Source: Caecitellus pseudoparvulus (Eukaryota > Bigyra: Bicosoecida). Taken from it: DNA of 64,000 nt. Position 1 is the first letter of the stretch. Each line of letters starts with the position of its first letter. The stretch is from assembly GCA_965644315.1 (NCBI GenBank), contig CBFFRQ010000049.1, forward strand, positions 116,454 through 180,453. Reading direction: 5' to 3'. A program made the position numbers and the translations under genes. Positions 1 through 12,614 of this stretch are shown here, piece by piece. The notes under the pieces are model-generated. The model did not search any database. It was not told where the DNA came from and saw nothing but the letters and a program-made list of their open reading frames with translations.

Positions 1-3000
1 CGCTGCCCCCCAGCGGACTGCTGCTCGCCAGCTTGGATGCCAGGTCCGATGCGGGTGTGTGCCCGAATTGCTGCACCACCGCGGCAGTCTCGCTGCCAGT
101 GCTGCTTCGACGGGAAGCAAGTACACCAGGGCTTTCACCAGATATCCTCACCAGTGACTTGGACGCTGGAGCAACGCCCTGACTTGTGTGCCCAGTGGGG
201 GTCACTGAATCCAGCGCCTCCAGCGCAGCGTGCAGTTCACGGCGCCAGCGGAAGAGTGTTCGTTGGCTCACAAGCTTGCCGGGGCTCATGCTTCCTGGAA
301 CAAGCCAGCTCATCGCCCTCGAGCGAGCTCCTTGATGAGCCGGGGATGGGCTCCCCTTGCCGTCAGGTGCAAGGTGCAGCTGCGTTGCCTGCAGCATCGC
401 AGCTGGTGAAGAGTTGCGCCCGCGCCGCTCCCCACCAGACCCCGCCTTCCCACCTGCAGGCAGGGGGACCAGTGGTGACTGTTCTGCTGAACTACTTGGC
501 ATTGAGGGCTGCCCTTCCTCTGCACTGTCATCGTCCGAGGCGGAGCAGGCGCCGGTGCCCTGCCCAGCGCCCTGCTCTGGCAGGTCAGTCAACGGGTGTC
601 TGACCTGAACCCCCGCTCTCCCACCAAAGCCTGGCTGTTGCCAGTGGTCACCAAGGTTTTGATGTGCACCTTGCTGCAGATGGGGTGCGCGTGCTGCAGC
701 CAGGTGCACGCCCCGCAGCACAAACACGTCAGCCAGCAGCCCCTTCAAGCGGTCCAGGGCATCCACTGATGTGGCAACTTCGTACACAGCCTCCACATGA
801 GCAACATGAATGTTTGTCGTTAGTAAGTGGTGACGCAATCGTGGAAGCTCTGCCGTGACGCCTTCCGGCCACCCCATGCGTGCGAAGCACACCAGTGATG
901 ACAAGGATGTGCCCACTGCGTCATCAGGGTCTCTGGCCAGCAGCCTGTCCAAGCAGTTGAAGTCCAGCTTTTCGTACTCCGCAGCTTCGCCGGCAGGGGT
1001 CGTTGGGGTTGCCGTGCTAGGCGACTCGTGCTGCGCCTGGGCTCCCCAGTGGGGCTCTGTCATTGGTGCAGCGCTGCGCTCCCAACTTTGGCGAAACGCC
1101 TGCTGTGACCCAGTCGTGAGTTCGACTTTGAGCAGGCGGCACAGCGCCCGAGTCACGACAAAGCCTATGAGAGCACACTCTTGCATTAATCCTCGCCCAT
1201 CGTCGGTCTTACCACCGTTTAGAATTTGCGACACCTGACGATTGGCAAGCCGGGCAAGCCCACTGCCCAGCGGGCACATCGTGCTCTGTCATGCCCACGC
1301 AAGACAAGTGGAAGGCAAGGGGACAGAAGTCGCAGCAAAGCAAACTGCCCACACCTGAGCACTTGCCGCACACTTGCTGGTTGCTGTCAGTGCCTGAGCC
1401 CCGGACCACCCGGTCGCCCCCTGCAGCCTCATCTGCGCTGCCGGTCAGCAGCCACGCTGCAGCCTCTTGCTTCACCAAGTCCCGAACCTCAGGCTGGGCG
1501 AGGGCTGCGCAGCGGGAATACAAGCCCTTCAGCCGCGCTTGCTTGGCCAGGTTGAGCCCCACAGCAGCCCCTGCCCTGCCTCGCTTGAGCGCTCCCCTTC
1601 TCACAGCTCCCACCCTGAAGACTTGTCGGTCCCGCGCGAATCGAAGCTCAAGAGGGGTACTCTGTGATGGAAGCGTGGGAATGCGTCATGCTTACTGACA
1701 TGCGTAGTGTGCACAGGGAAGTGCAGCAACATCACGCACTGTTGAGCCCCAAATGGCGCCTACGGGCCCCACCTGTGCGCGGTGGCCTTGCCCGACAGGG
1801 TACGCCACTTGGTCGCTGTCAGGGTCCCAGGCCGCCCTGGCACCAAACTTGGGGACAAGGCGAGCCCCGCCACGCCTGAGTGGCATCAAAGTCGCCTCCT
1901 TGCTCACAGGGCCAGTTGGCTGCTTGCCCGCCAGCCGTGCCATTTCATCACTGCCTGCCAAGCCCTTCCCCTTGCGTCTGGCTCGGAGAGTTGCCCGGTG
2001 CTTCCTCGCCGCTCCGGCGTCTGCCAAGAAGCCACGGCAGGTCTCTGCCCCACACAAACACTTCCAGGGGCTCTCCCCGAAGTGACACCATTGGTAGTCG
2101 TAACTCAGCTCCTCCCCCGCTGAGATGTCCTTGACGGCAAACATGGCGACGCGTGTCTCATTCCCCACTTGCCACTTTTGGGTCATACAGTTGGGGCCGC
2201 AGCTATGGTTCAAGAACCTGGCAAGCCCGCCAGCCAAGCCAGCGTCGATAGTGACGTCGGGGCCGATTTCCATGAGGTAGAAGTGGGGGTTGCCACTCTC
2301 CTGGTACATCTTCTTACGCCGCTCGACTTCAGCACGGTCGATGACGTCCCCCACATACTCCACGACGAAAGCACCACTTGGAATGTCCTGTGTGGCGAAG
2401 GCCCCCCAGCCCTTTGCCCCGCAGTACTTCAGCTCCACGTTCCATGGGTTCGCGCCGGCAGTGGAGAAGGCGCGGTTGCCACACGCCCCCTCACCAAAGC
2501 TGCAGTTGTTGGCGTTGCACTCAACCTGCACGACCCTATTCTCGCCTGCAGTGGCGCACTTGGGCGTGCCACAGGCCACTGCAACAGCGGCGTAGTCAGC
2601 GGCACTCACACTCCTCGTCACACTGCGCAGCGCCTCGGGCTTTGCAGCTGCAGCCTCCGACGCAGTCCGAGGCAGTTGCCAGAGTCAGGGAAACGTTCGC
2701 CTTCCTCACTGCAGGGCTCATGTACCTCAACTTTTTCAGCTTCTTGTACGGGTGGATTGCCTGCGCAGCGCGCAGCACGTGGCAAAGGCCATTGCGTGGG
2801 GTGCCTGCGGCATTTGAACGGCAGCAGGCCACACCTGACTGCTTCGGCTCATTCCCGCTGAGAATTCACTGGATCCGAGCTCTTCTGCCGCATCAAAATC
2901 AATACACTGCACTGCAAGTGCGTGGCCAAGCATGCAAGACGCATGCCTACTGCTTGCAGGCGCCCATCGCAGCCTGTCCCCCCCTCCACTGGCTCGGCAT

Positions 3001-3047
3001 GCTGCCAGCAGGGCCGCGTGCACACCGCTCCTCGCAGTGCAGTCCAT
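1..3047 (-). CDS. ASH1-like histone lysine methyltransferase (AWS-SET-postSET-PHD), 3' end off the window
   Basis: Predicted nuclear histone methyltransferase. Proposed exons (minus): 3047-2835, 2760-2610, 2545-1740, 1661-1235, and 1164 to the window edge; introns are 74, 64, 78 and 70 nt. All junctions keep frame. The 64-nt splice completes the AWS motif: CDEEC from one exon joins ENRVVQVEC from the next. The SET domain shows RFLNHSCGPNC, then GEELSYDYQW. A post-SET CLCGAETC follows. The PHD finger lies at about 1480-1250 (CGKCSG...CCDFC...HLSC...WACPAC). PHD downstream of SET is the ASH1 order; no bromodomain or BAH is seen, though these could lie beyond base 1. The last frame stays open from 1164 to base 1. 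The 5' end is uncertain: the ATG at 3047 is the best in-frame candidate, but an extra upstream exon is possible. Substrate (H3K36 in the ASH1/NSD family) is inferred from family only. Confidence 0.8.
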
Positions 3048-3178
3048 GACAACCGTGGTGCACGCTATTGAGCAGGTGGCAAGCAAGTCAGTGCCTCCTT
3101 GGGGCAGGGTAGTTGTTTGGATTTTGGAGCCCCACGCATGCTGCAGCGCTGCAGCCACGCCTCAGAAACCTGCCACGC

Positions 3179-5018
3179 TCACACTTCATCCCAAAGGTGC
3201 TCATTCTCTGCTGTGAGGGCTGCAGCCGCGTCTTTTACGGCGTCCCCCACTTCACCTTCTATGGAGCCATCTTCCAAGATGGCCTTCAAGCAGCTGGCGA
3301 TGTCTGCCTGCCGGTACACGGCCCCGCCCGCCCCGGCTAAATCCAGCCTGCGGCTACCCAGCAAAGCCTTCAGAAGCAACAGGTACTCCACACGCAGGTG
3401 ACTCTCGGGCCCGAGATCAACCAGCTCTCTCAGGCAAATGTCAGCAATGACACGCACATCAGCGCCCATCAGGACGCCCGCCGTGCTGGGGCGTTGCAGG
3501 AGATGGCACAACAGCTGCACAGCTGTTGACAGGCTTGTTTCCGGCACCCGCACGTCATCTTCACCACCAAAGTCTGCCCTGTTACTAAGCACGGCAAGTG
3601 CTCCATCGATCAAATTCTGGCCGCGCGCGTCTCCCACTGCTGCCGCCAAGATTACGTCAAAGTCGCTGCTCTGCAAGCTCAGCAGCGCTGCCAGTGCGTC
3701 CACCCACGCGATTCGAATGGGCACCGTCCAAGGCACGACAGCTGCTGCCTCCAGCAGAACAGCAATACAAGCACACTGAGTCTCCACTGCCAGTGTGGCA
3801 CTAGACTGCGATATTTGCTGCAGAATGGTGGCCAGGAACATCAGCCAGGTGGCGGCTGAATGTGCGTCCACCCCAGGCGACGTCCCTGGAACGGCACTTT
3901 TCACCTCGGCCCCCCCGAGCCTTGGCGGCCAGCAAACTGTACATGGAGCAAACTTGGCACCTGTGATGGCATTCCACAGACCACTGCTCGATGCTGCGAT
4001 GGCATCGTCCACCTCCCATCCCCAGCGCCCATCCCAGCAACCGCTAAGCACCTCTGGCTCCACCTGTCCCAGCAGGTACAGAAATTGTGCTGTTCGAGTG
4101 CACAGAAGGGGCGGGGCCGTCACTTGCCAAAGACTGAGCAAGAGCCGTGGGAGGGCAAAGTCGTCTCGAGCGGCGGCGGCCTGCCACTCCTCATCTTCCC
4201 CAACAGCAGATGCCAGCTCCACGCCTGCTGCCACAGCTCGCGTCAGCGCTGATACGTTGCCACCACCTGTTTGCAGCGCCCCTAAGCCATGCAAGATGTC
4301 GTCACTGTCTGGTAGCCCAGTGGCTCGCAGGGCTTCCCACACCCCCTCCTCCTCGGCAATACTGCAGGCTTCCTCCACAAGCTCCTCACACTCAAGCGTC
4401 GCTTCCCGCTCTGCTTGGCTCACAACGCCTTCCGGCTTGGACCAGGACGTGGCACCTGTCACTGTGTGTACGTAAAAGACATCGCCCTTCCCTGTGCCCC
4501 TGCTCTCAGTGTGCCGCTCCACCCAGGAGCCCCCTGAAGCTCCAGATGAAGGGCCCAAAGTGCAAGGCACCACGTCCGTGTCGTGCCACTGCTGAAACGC
4601 TGCGGGGAGCGATGTGGGGAAGGAGGCGATCATGGCCTCCAAAGCAGGGTCTTCCACTGACTCGTGCAGCACGAGGTGGGCTGCTGCATGAGCTGGCGAG
4701 GCCGCAAGACCACCAGCGCCAGCAGCTTGAGCTGCAGGCTCAGCTGCCAGCGACTCGATTGCTGCTTGCTCTTCCTCATGGGCCTCTTCATCCTCAGGTC
4801 GGAGGAAGTCTTCATCTTCCTTGTCGAAGAGGGGCACGTCTTCCTCATTCAGGCCGTCGGGCGGATCCCAGGAAGTTTCTTGACTTTCCCTGCGAGGGCA
4901 AGGTGGAAGGTGGCGGAACTTGATCCCCGTCGACCACGCCGAGCACGGTTCCGCACACGTTGTAGAAATAGGTCGCAGAGCCGTCACCCGGGACGCAACG
5001 TCGCCAATATGTCTCCAT
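3179..5018 (-). CDS. Protein with two WW domains and a helical C-terminal region
   Basis: Exons (minus) 5018-4957 and 4889-3179, with a 67-nt intron inside the first WW domain; about 590 aa. Splicing gives YFYNVESQETSWDPP, a canonical WW core, right at the N-terminus. An acidic linker follows, then a second WW (SWVERHTESRG...VFYVHTVTGATSWSKP). The remaining ~400 residues are alanine- and leucine-rich and look helical, possibly ARM/HEAT-like. WW domains bind proline-rich ligands; the cellular role here is not recognised. The start is tentative: the ATG at 5018 lies just four codons before the first WW tryptophan, so an unrecognised upstream exon may exist. Divergent from RPC2, with about 290 bp between start codons. 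Confidence 0.7.
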
Positions 5019-5307
5019 GAACCTGGCACCTGCTGCTGCCGTGTGTCTACCGCTTGGGGGAGCGGGTGCTCGACTCCTGGTCCAAGCACAAGCTTCGTGG
5101 GCGGCGAGGGCAGGGGCTGCTTGATCTGGGACGGTGCTCTTAAAAATGTTTCCCCCGTTCCTTGTGCAGGCACTTGCCCCCAGTTCCACCTTGCGTTATC
5201 AAAAGTGTGCCTTCATGCTGACTTGGGGTGGCTGGCTCCCTGCGGAATTGGACTTGGCGCTGCCAGTCGCCTGGCCTGAAGCTCAGAGCCAGCCTTTCGA
5301 GTGAGCC
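5019..5307. promoter_or_regulatory. Putative bidirectional promoter between WW-protein gene and RPC2
   Basis: The 289 bp between the divergent start codons must hold both promoters unless the 5' exons are longer than modelled. No TATA box or other clear motif was recognised. Inferred from gene arrangement only. Confidence 0.35.
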
Positions 5308-8300
5308 ATGGACAAGGAGCTGCTGAAACCCGTGGATACAGTGGAGGAAAAATGGCGACTGCTCCCCTCCTTCCTGAAGGTGCGTTCAGTCTGCACAGCC
5401 GTGCCGTCAAAGCGAACGTCCACACCCAGCACTGCCTTTCTGCTCCCCCCAGGTTCGAGGTGTCGTGAATCAGCACATCGCAAGTTACAACCACTTTGTG
5501 ACAGTTGGTCTGAAGAGCATGCTGAAGGCTAACGCCGTCGTCAGGAGCGAGGTGCGTGTCTCACGCTCGCGCCGGCTGAGTGGCGCACTGGCTCTCACCG
5601 ATCCAACTCCCCGTCGCCTGTACAGGCTGATCCCAAGTTCTTCCTGGAGTACGTCAACATTTACGTCGGGCAGCCCAACGCAGAGGAACAGGACATGGTG
5701 CAGAGGCAAGGTATGGCTGAAAGGCTGCACAGTTCAGCGCCAAGCGCTGTCTTCATTCCGTGCACCCACCCTGCACAGTAAGCCCGCACGAGTGCCGCTT
5801 GAGGGACCTGACCTATGCGGCGCCAGTGTACGTCGACGTGAAGTACACTCGTGGGGATACAGTTGTTCTGCGTCGCAAGGTGGAGGTTGGGCGGTTGCCC
5901 ATCATGCTCCGCTCAACACTGTGCGTGTTGACCGGCAAGTCCCCGGCACAGATGATTGCCCTGCAGGAGTGCCCACACGACCCCGGTGGCTACTTCGTCA
6001 TCAAAGGGACTGAGCGGGTTGTACTGAGTCAAGAGCAGCTATCCAAGAACCGCATCATTTTGGAGCTGGACCCGAAAGGCGACGTGTCGGCGTCAGTGAC
6101 CTCCTCCACGGCCATGCGCAAGTCACGCACAGTCATTCACCTCAAGAACAACTACCTTCACATGAAGCACAACACAGTGGGGGACGACGTCCCCATTGTT
6201 GTTGTGTTCAAAGCAATGGGCATTGTCAGCGACCAGGAGATTGTGTCCCTCATCGGAGCTGAGGATGGCTTCCAGGAGTACATTGTGGCAGCGCTGGAGG
6301 AAGCGTCGGCCTTGGGCATCTTTACCCAGGCGCAAGCTCTGGACTACCTAGGCAGCTTGATCAAAGCCAAGCGCCTGGCTGGCTCAAGCTCCTCCCTCTC
6401 CCGCACTGACGAAGCGCGCAACATCCTCACGGATGTCGTTTTGGTGCACGTGCCTGTCGTGGCATTCAACTTCAAGCTGAAGGCAACGTACATGGCTCAC
6501 ATGGTGAGACGCATTTTGCTGTGCGCGACAGGAGTCTTGGAGCTGGATGACAAAGATTACTACGGCAACAAGCGCCTGGAGCTTGCTGGCCAGTCCATAG
6601 CCCTGCTGTTCGAAGACTCCTTCAAGCGCTTCAACGGGGAGCTATCCAGGCAGGCGGACAATGTCCTGAGCAAGCCAAGCAGGGCCTCTTCCTTTGACGT
6701 CGTGAAGCATGTCCGCCCAGACATTATCACCAACGCCATGGTGCAGGCGATCGCCACTGGGAACTGGTCCCTCAAGCGTTTCAAGATGGAGCAAGCAGGC
6801 ATGACGCAACAAGTCACGCGCCACTCTTACCTGTCAGCGATGGGTCTGATGGCCCGTGTGCAGTCACAGTTTGAGAAGACCCGCAAGGCTGCTGGGCCAC
6901 GTGCACTGCAGCCTTCACAGTGGGGCATGCTGTGCCCCTCTGACACGCCAGAAGGGGAAGGTTGCGGCCTGGCCAAGTCTCTCGCCCTGCTTACCCACGT
7001 CACGACTGATGAAGAGCCTGCCCCAGTGCACCGCCTCTGCTTCGACCTCGGCATGGAAGACATTGAAATGCTTGCTGGTGAAGAAATCAATGCTGGCAAC
7101 TTCCTCGTGTTCCTGAACGGGTTGCTCGTCGGTGCTCACCGCCGCCCTCACGAGTTTGCGAGGCGCATGCGCCTGCTGCGCCGCCTGGGCATCATTGGGG
7201 AGTTCGTCTCAGTATACCTGCACGAAGATCAGCATAGTGTTCACATTTCCACTGATGGCGGACGGGTGTGCCGTCCGCTGATTATCGTGGATCCCGTCAC
7301 GCGGCAACCCCGCATCACACAGGAACACATCTCGCAGGTGAGAGCCGGGCTGAGGGACTTCAACTCGTTCCTGGTGGACAACTGCATTGAGTATGTGGAT
7401 GTCAGCGAGGAGAACAACTGCCTTGTTGCACTACGCGAGGTTGACATCCGGGAGGGTACGACACACCTGGAAATTGACCCCATGACAGTGCTGGGTGTTG
7501 TGGCAAGTCTCATCCCATACCCCCACCACAACCAGTCCCCACGAAACACGTACCAGTGTGCCATGGGCAAACAGGCCATGGGAACCATTGCGCACAACCA
7601 GCTTGAACGCATTGATACGCTGATCCTGCTTATGTGCTACCCACAACGCCCGCTGGTGCGCACGCGGGTCAGCGACATGATCGGATTTGACCAGTTGCCA
7701 GCGGGGCAGCAAGCCATCATTGCCGTCATGTCATACAGCGGGTACGACATTGAGGATGCCATTGTCCTGAACAAGGCTTCGCTTGACCGTGGCTTCATGC
7801 GGTGCTGGGTCATGCGCAAGTACGCAACCACCATGATGGCATACCAAAACGGCACGTATGACAGGGTAATGGGACCTGCACCCCTCGCTGAAGGGGCGTT
7901 TGCGAAAAGCCGCATGGAGCGCATGCAAGCTCTCGATTCTGACGGGATGGCGAGGGTTGGCTGGCACGTGTACCCTGGCAATATCCTCGTGAACAAGGAG
8001 AGCCCAGCCAACACGACGGAAGCGTCTGGTCTGTCTGCTGTATCGACCACGCAGTACAAGTCAACGCCAGTCTCCTTCAAGTCAGGCAAGAGCACCACAG
8101 CCGTCGTGGACCGCGTCATGCTCACGTCAACTCCAGCTGCAAAGCTCCTCATCAAGGTGGTGACCAGGCAATGCCGCCGCCCCGAGCTTGGGGACAAGTT
8201 CTCTTCCAGGCACGGGCAAAAGGGTGTGTGCGGCCTCATCTCCCCCCAGGAGGACATGCCCTTCACAGATGAAGGCATCTGCCCGGACCTCATCATGAAC

Positions 8301-8924
8301 CCTCACGGCTTTCCCAAGCGCATGACGGTCGGGAAGCTCATCGAGCTCATTGCTGGGAAAGCCAGTGTGCTGGATGGGTACCGGAGGTATGGCACCGCCT
8401 TCGGCGGTGACAAGACAGCAGACATCTCCGCAGCCTTGGTGCAGCGGGGCTACCACTACGCCGGGAAGGAGTACTTGACGAGCGGCATCACAGGGGAACC
8501 CTTGAGGGCGTATGTTTTCTTTGGCCCCATGTACTACCAGAAGCTGAAGCACATGGTCATGGACAAGATGCATGCTCGGGCGACTGGCCCGGTCACCCTG
8601 CTGACAAGGCAGCCAACCGAGGGCCGCTCGCGTGATGGCGGTCTTCGATTGGGCGAGATGGAGAGAGACTGCCTCATTGGCCATGGTGCTAGCATGCTCC
8701 TCCAAGAGCGTCTGATGCTGTCTTCAGACGTTTTCACTGCCTACGTGTGTACTTCAGCCCAATGCGGAGGGCTGCTTGGGTACAAGGGCTGGTGCACATA
8801 CTGCCGCAGCGGCAAGCACGTGACACCTCTGCGGCTCCCATATGCCTGCAAGCTGTTGTTCCAAGAGTTGCAAGCCATGAACATCGTGCCCAGGCTCCAC
8901 TTGAAGCCCATGCACAAGCGCTAG
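5308..8924 (+). CDS. POLR3B: DNA-directed RNA polymerase III second-largest subunit RPC2
   Basis: Second-largest catalytic subunit of nuclear RNA polymerase III (5S rRNA, tRNA and U6 synthesis). Exons 5308-5379, 5453-5551, 5626-5710 and 5779-8924; three introns of 73, 74 and 68 nt, all near the 5' end. The protein is 1,133 aa, the usual length of the family. Pol III-type landmarks are visible from end to end: [14 protein letters not shown] at the start, [48 protein letters not shown], the PHHNQSPRN region, [14 protein letters not shown], the hybrid-binding [26 protein letters not shown], and a C-terminal zinc ribbon (CTSAQCGG...WCTYC). The ATG at 5308 gives the conserved N-terminus and is preferred. 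Tandem with the downstream kinase (192 bp gap). Identification is secure. Confidence 0.97.
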
Positions 8925-9116
8925 TGCGCGATGGGCTTGACGGGTGTTGCTGAACAGACACAGCTCCAATGCATGTTGTTGCGGAGGGTGGCCGTATACA
9001 AAACATAAAAAACATAACCAACCCCTGTCAACGTAAGACTAGCCTGTTGCACAACAAGGGGAGTGAGCTTGATCGCTTGTGCGCGCGGCCGAGCGGTGCG
9101 GCAGCGGGGCGGAGCC

Positions 9117-11475
9117 ATGTCTGCTGCAGAAGCTGCATTTACAGACGGCGCCCACCCAGACAAGCCTGCTGGCTGGCGTGTGGCCGTGAAATGGGACAGC
9201 GGAAATCTATATGAAGGCGTGGTCACTACTGTGGAGGATGGGAAGGCGCGCATCCACTATGGTTTGTTCAGCGGCTCGTCGGCCCTTTGGTGAAACGCGG
9301 GCAAAACGTTGCCGTGCCTTGCCGCCACAGACGACGGCGATCGAGACTTGGAGCCGCTCGGAAGCGGCCGTATTTCTTGGCTTCGAAAGGAAAGTGTTGG
9401 GGCTCTGCAGCTGGCGAAGCAAGTCCGCCGGGCATGGCGAGGCAAGCCCGAAGAGACCACTGAGGTTTCGGCGACAGCCCAGCTCGTCAACATGCTGGTT
9501 GCAGCTGGTGTTGAGCCAAAAGCTGACCTGGCAGCCCTCCTCACGTCAACGGAATCTCAAGCTGGCACAGGCAGGGATCCCTCCGATGTGCCACCGCCCA
9601 CCATTCTGTCTGAACTCGACCTCACCGCAGCCTCTGGCCTGGACTCGAAAGACCACTCAGCACCAGTGTCAATGGGAGACACCCACGGGACCTCCTTCAG
9701 TGACACGGCTTTGACTTCCGTGGACGCAGACGAAACTAGTGGCTCAGAAGAAGAATCCGATGCCGAATCGGAGGAGGAGTCAGACTCTGAAGGAGATTCG
9801 GAGGAAGAGAGTGAGACGGAGTCCGAGTCGGACTACAGTGACACCACAGCGTCAGAAGACAGCAGTGAGGAAGACGCTTCGGACGGCGAGGGTGGTGGCA
9901 AAGACGCCGAAGATGCAGATGAAACGTCAGTGCATGACATGATCCTGCGCATGCGCCGACCTGCGAGGAGCGGCAGGGCAGTCAAGGTCAAGTGTGAGTT
10001 TGAGCTGTGTATGCAGCTCGCCCACGCCTCGCATGCCCCCCCTCACGAACCCGGCATTCAACGGCACAGGGGTTTGGTGCGAGGGAGGGACTCCAGAGCA
10101 CAGAAGCAAGGGGGCCGCGCAGGCGCTCCCGGTGAAGAAAGGAACCCTTTGCGAAGTTGACGGCGTGGACGTTGTGTGTCGACTTGCAAACGATGCATTT
10201 GGAGATCGGACTGCTTCAGGGCAAGGCGGCAAGGCAGGTGCAGGTGACAGCGGCTCGCAGGATATTTATCTGGCATACTTTGACGAAGATGGTGACCTCA
10301 TCTGTGTGGACAGCAATGAAGATGTGCAGCTCATGTACGCGAGTTACTTCAGATTGTTGGCAGAGTCGCCAGCCGGCGCGAAAACCAAGCCCCACTTTCG
10401 GATCATGGTGTCAGACTGCCCCTTTGGTAGCGCTACGCCGGTTCCCCAGCCCTCTCTCGAGCCGCAGACCCCCACAGAAACGCAGCCCTCCTCGGCAGCT
10501 GCTACAGCAGGGCCACAAGGCTCTGTCCAAGACTGGCGAGTTGGAAAGTTGCTGGGGTCGGGCAGCTTTGGAAAGGTGTACGCAGGACTTGATGAAAACA
10601 CGGGTCAGAATATTGCCATCAAAGCCATCCGTCTGCCGGACAGCATGGTCTCAGAATTCCTCATGAAGGCAGGAAGCTGCACGACTTCAAGCCACGCTGC
10701 TGCTGACTTGACTGCTGTCGAAGGGAGCGCAGACTTTGATGACACCCCAGCGCCCTCCCCAGAAGCAGGGACTGTAGACAGCATCGTGCGGGAAATCCAG
10801 CTCATGGAAGGGCTGCAGCATCCCAACATCGTGCAGTACCTGGGCAGCTCGTTCTTGGTCAAGCAGCAAAAGCTGCTCATTTTCTTAGAGTTTGCAGCCG
10901 GTGGCTCGCTCCTCTCCGTGCTTCAGCAGTTCGGGTCTAAACATGTTGGTCAAGGTCTTCCTGCTGCACTCGTCGCACGCTACGCTCGGGACATGACTCG
11001 CGGCTTGGCTTACCTGCACAGCCACCAAGTCGTCCACCGCGACCTCAAGCCTGCGAATGTCCTGCTCCATGAGGGCAAGGCAAAGCTCGCCGATTTTGGC
11101 TGCTCCAAAATTGCCACGGAGAGCGCAGTGCAGACATCGTCAGCTGTAGGCACAGCTCTTTACTGTGCACCAGAGTTGCTCAGTGACTGCCCAACGTACG
11201 GGTGTGCCTCGGACGTGTGGTCCCTTGGCATCACGACAGCACAACTGCTGCACGGCACCTTGCCATGGGGCGGGAACATTGCGCATGCAGTCTACAAGGC
11301 TTGCTTCAGCGAGGATTTGCCCGACCTTCCCGCCGATGTTCCACAAGCGGCTGTCAGCTTCATTTCGGACTGCCTGAAAAGGTCAGCCAAGGTTCGGCCG
11401 ACGGCTGAAGCCCTGCTTCACCATGCATTTCTCCAAGTTGACGATGCCGCAGCAGCGAAGCACCTCTGGAAGTAG
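9117..11475 (+). CDS. MAP3K-type protein kinase with N-terminal Tudor-like and PB1-like domains
   Basis: Exons 9117-9261, 9331-10008 and 10070-11475 give 742 aa. N-terminal Tudor-like fold: GWRVAVKWDSGNLYEGVV then KARIHYDDGDRDLEPL, the latter made by the first splice. Next comes an acidic Ser/Glu/Asp tract (about 9740-9930). A PB1-like OPCA motif (YFDEDGDLICVDSNEDVQ) follows at about 10275-10335. The C-terminal kinase domain shows GSGSFGKVYAG, IAIKAIRL, HRDLKPANVL, DFGCSK, GTALYCAPELL and SDVWSLGIT, and resembles the MEKK/STE11 group. An insert of about 45 residues lies between the catalytic lysine strand and helix C. PB1 plus kinase recalls MEKK2/3; the Tudor-like module is unusual. The second intron's donor is uncertain: GTATGC at 10009 preserves frame with the acceptor at 10069, while GTGTGAG at 9992 with an acceptor near 10095 also works. 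Stop is 9 bp from the convergent coiled-coil gene. Confidence 0.82.
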
Positions 11476-11484
11476 GTCACTTGG

Positions 11485-12051
11485 TCAAACGAGGCCAATT
11501 TCTGTCTCTGCTTGCTTCAGACGTGCGTTCATGCCCTCCATCAGCCGTAACAGCTGTGTTGGGCAAACAAGCGGCTTGGCATGGAGCGCCGCTGCTTGAA
11601 CTTGAGAGGGAGAGCTGAGAACTTACCTTGGACATATCAGAGGCGTGCTTTTGCATCTGACTTTGTAAGCGTTTGTTCTCAGCTACCTGGACACTAAACT
11701 TGTGGTTCACTTCGTCTCTGAGCGCTTGAAGCTGGGTGCACGAGCAGGAGCTGGGTGCAGCAAGGCCAAGCAAAGGGAGCGTCCGCATCGGAAGCTCTCA
11801 CCTCAGAAGTGATTCGAGCATTGATCATGCTGTCTAGTGCTTCAATCAATGCTTTAATCCTCTCCTGCGCCATGTGAATCAAGTGCTTCGCCCGTGTGCC
11901 TCAGTTTCACGCAACAGTCTCGATTTCCGCAGCCCACCTTTTCCTCGTCCAACGCAGCAATCGCGCGCCGCTGCTGATCAAGTTGCAGGTCATGTTCACG
12001 TGTGAGTGTGTTCAAGCCTTCGACTTGGCTCCGAAGTCCAGAAGCAGCCAT
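11485..12051 (-). CDS. Small four-exon coiled-coil protein (116 aa)
   Basis: Exons (minus) 12051-11938, 11864-11802, 11731-11627 and 11553-11485; introns of 73, 70 and 73 nt, all phase 0 with good GT/AG sites (GTGGGC, GTGAGA, GTAAGT donors). The product is almost entirely heptad-like helix, rich in Leu, Glu, Lys, Gln and Arg, starting MAASGLRSQVEGLNTL and ending EIGLV. No family was recognised; small ciliary or trafficking coiled-coil proteins are possible but unproven. The uniform phase and clean frames across four short exons argue it is real. Convergent with the kinase gene (stops 9 bp apart) and divergent from Rab32. Confidence 0.75.
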
Positions 12052-12614
12052 GGCCCTGAACAGTGGCTGATGGCAAATCTGCGTTGGCGCCTGTTGTGGA
12101 GTCACAAGTATACCCTCTCAGCGGAGAAGGGGAGCACACACAATACACAGGGCAGCCAATGCAATAGATCTGTGGGAGAATTCTGTGGTTGCAAGGGCTC
12201 GGGATTTGTTGACCATACATCTCCCCCGTTACCAAGAAACGGAACTGAGCGCAGAAGCAAACTATCAGTGGGCGATAGAAGGAGGGTACCCGCCAGGGCA
12301 AGAGACTTTCATTTTGCAAAGCGGGCTAATTTCCCACCACTCGCACGTGGAACCGAGCCGTGCACAAGCCCACACAACGAACTCGACGGCCACAGCCAAG
12401 GCAGAACGCCTGTCCACTCAATCAAGCGCGCACACAGCAACAAGTCAAAGCATTTCACCTTTCACCATACCGTTCGTGGCTTTACACCTTTCAGTTCTCT
12501 TGCCGGCACCGTCCAATCGCCAGCTGGCTCTGTCCTCACGCTCCAGCGTAGCAGAACCGCTGCCGGGGCAAGTGAGCCATACCACAAAGCTCACTACCTG
12601 TTCAACCGGACACT
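12052..12614. promoter_or_regulatory. 563-bp intergenic spacer between divergent coiled-coil and Rab32 genes
   Basis: Holds no supportable gene. It probably contains both promoters and 5' UTRs; open frames here are short and lack coding character. No specific element identified. Confidence 0.35.

Noticed and set aside
2579-2609. 31-nt intron in the SET gene
   Set aside because: A 64-nt intron from the same donor to the acceptor at 2546 restores the AWS consensus exactly and matches the usual intron size.
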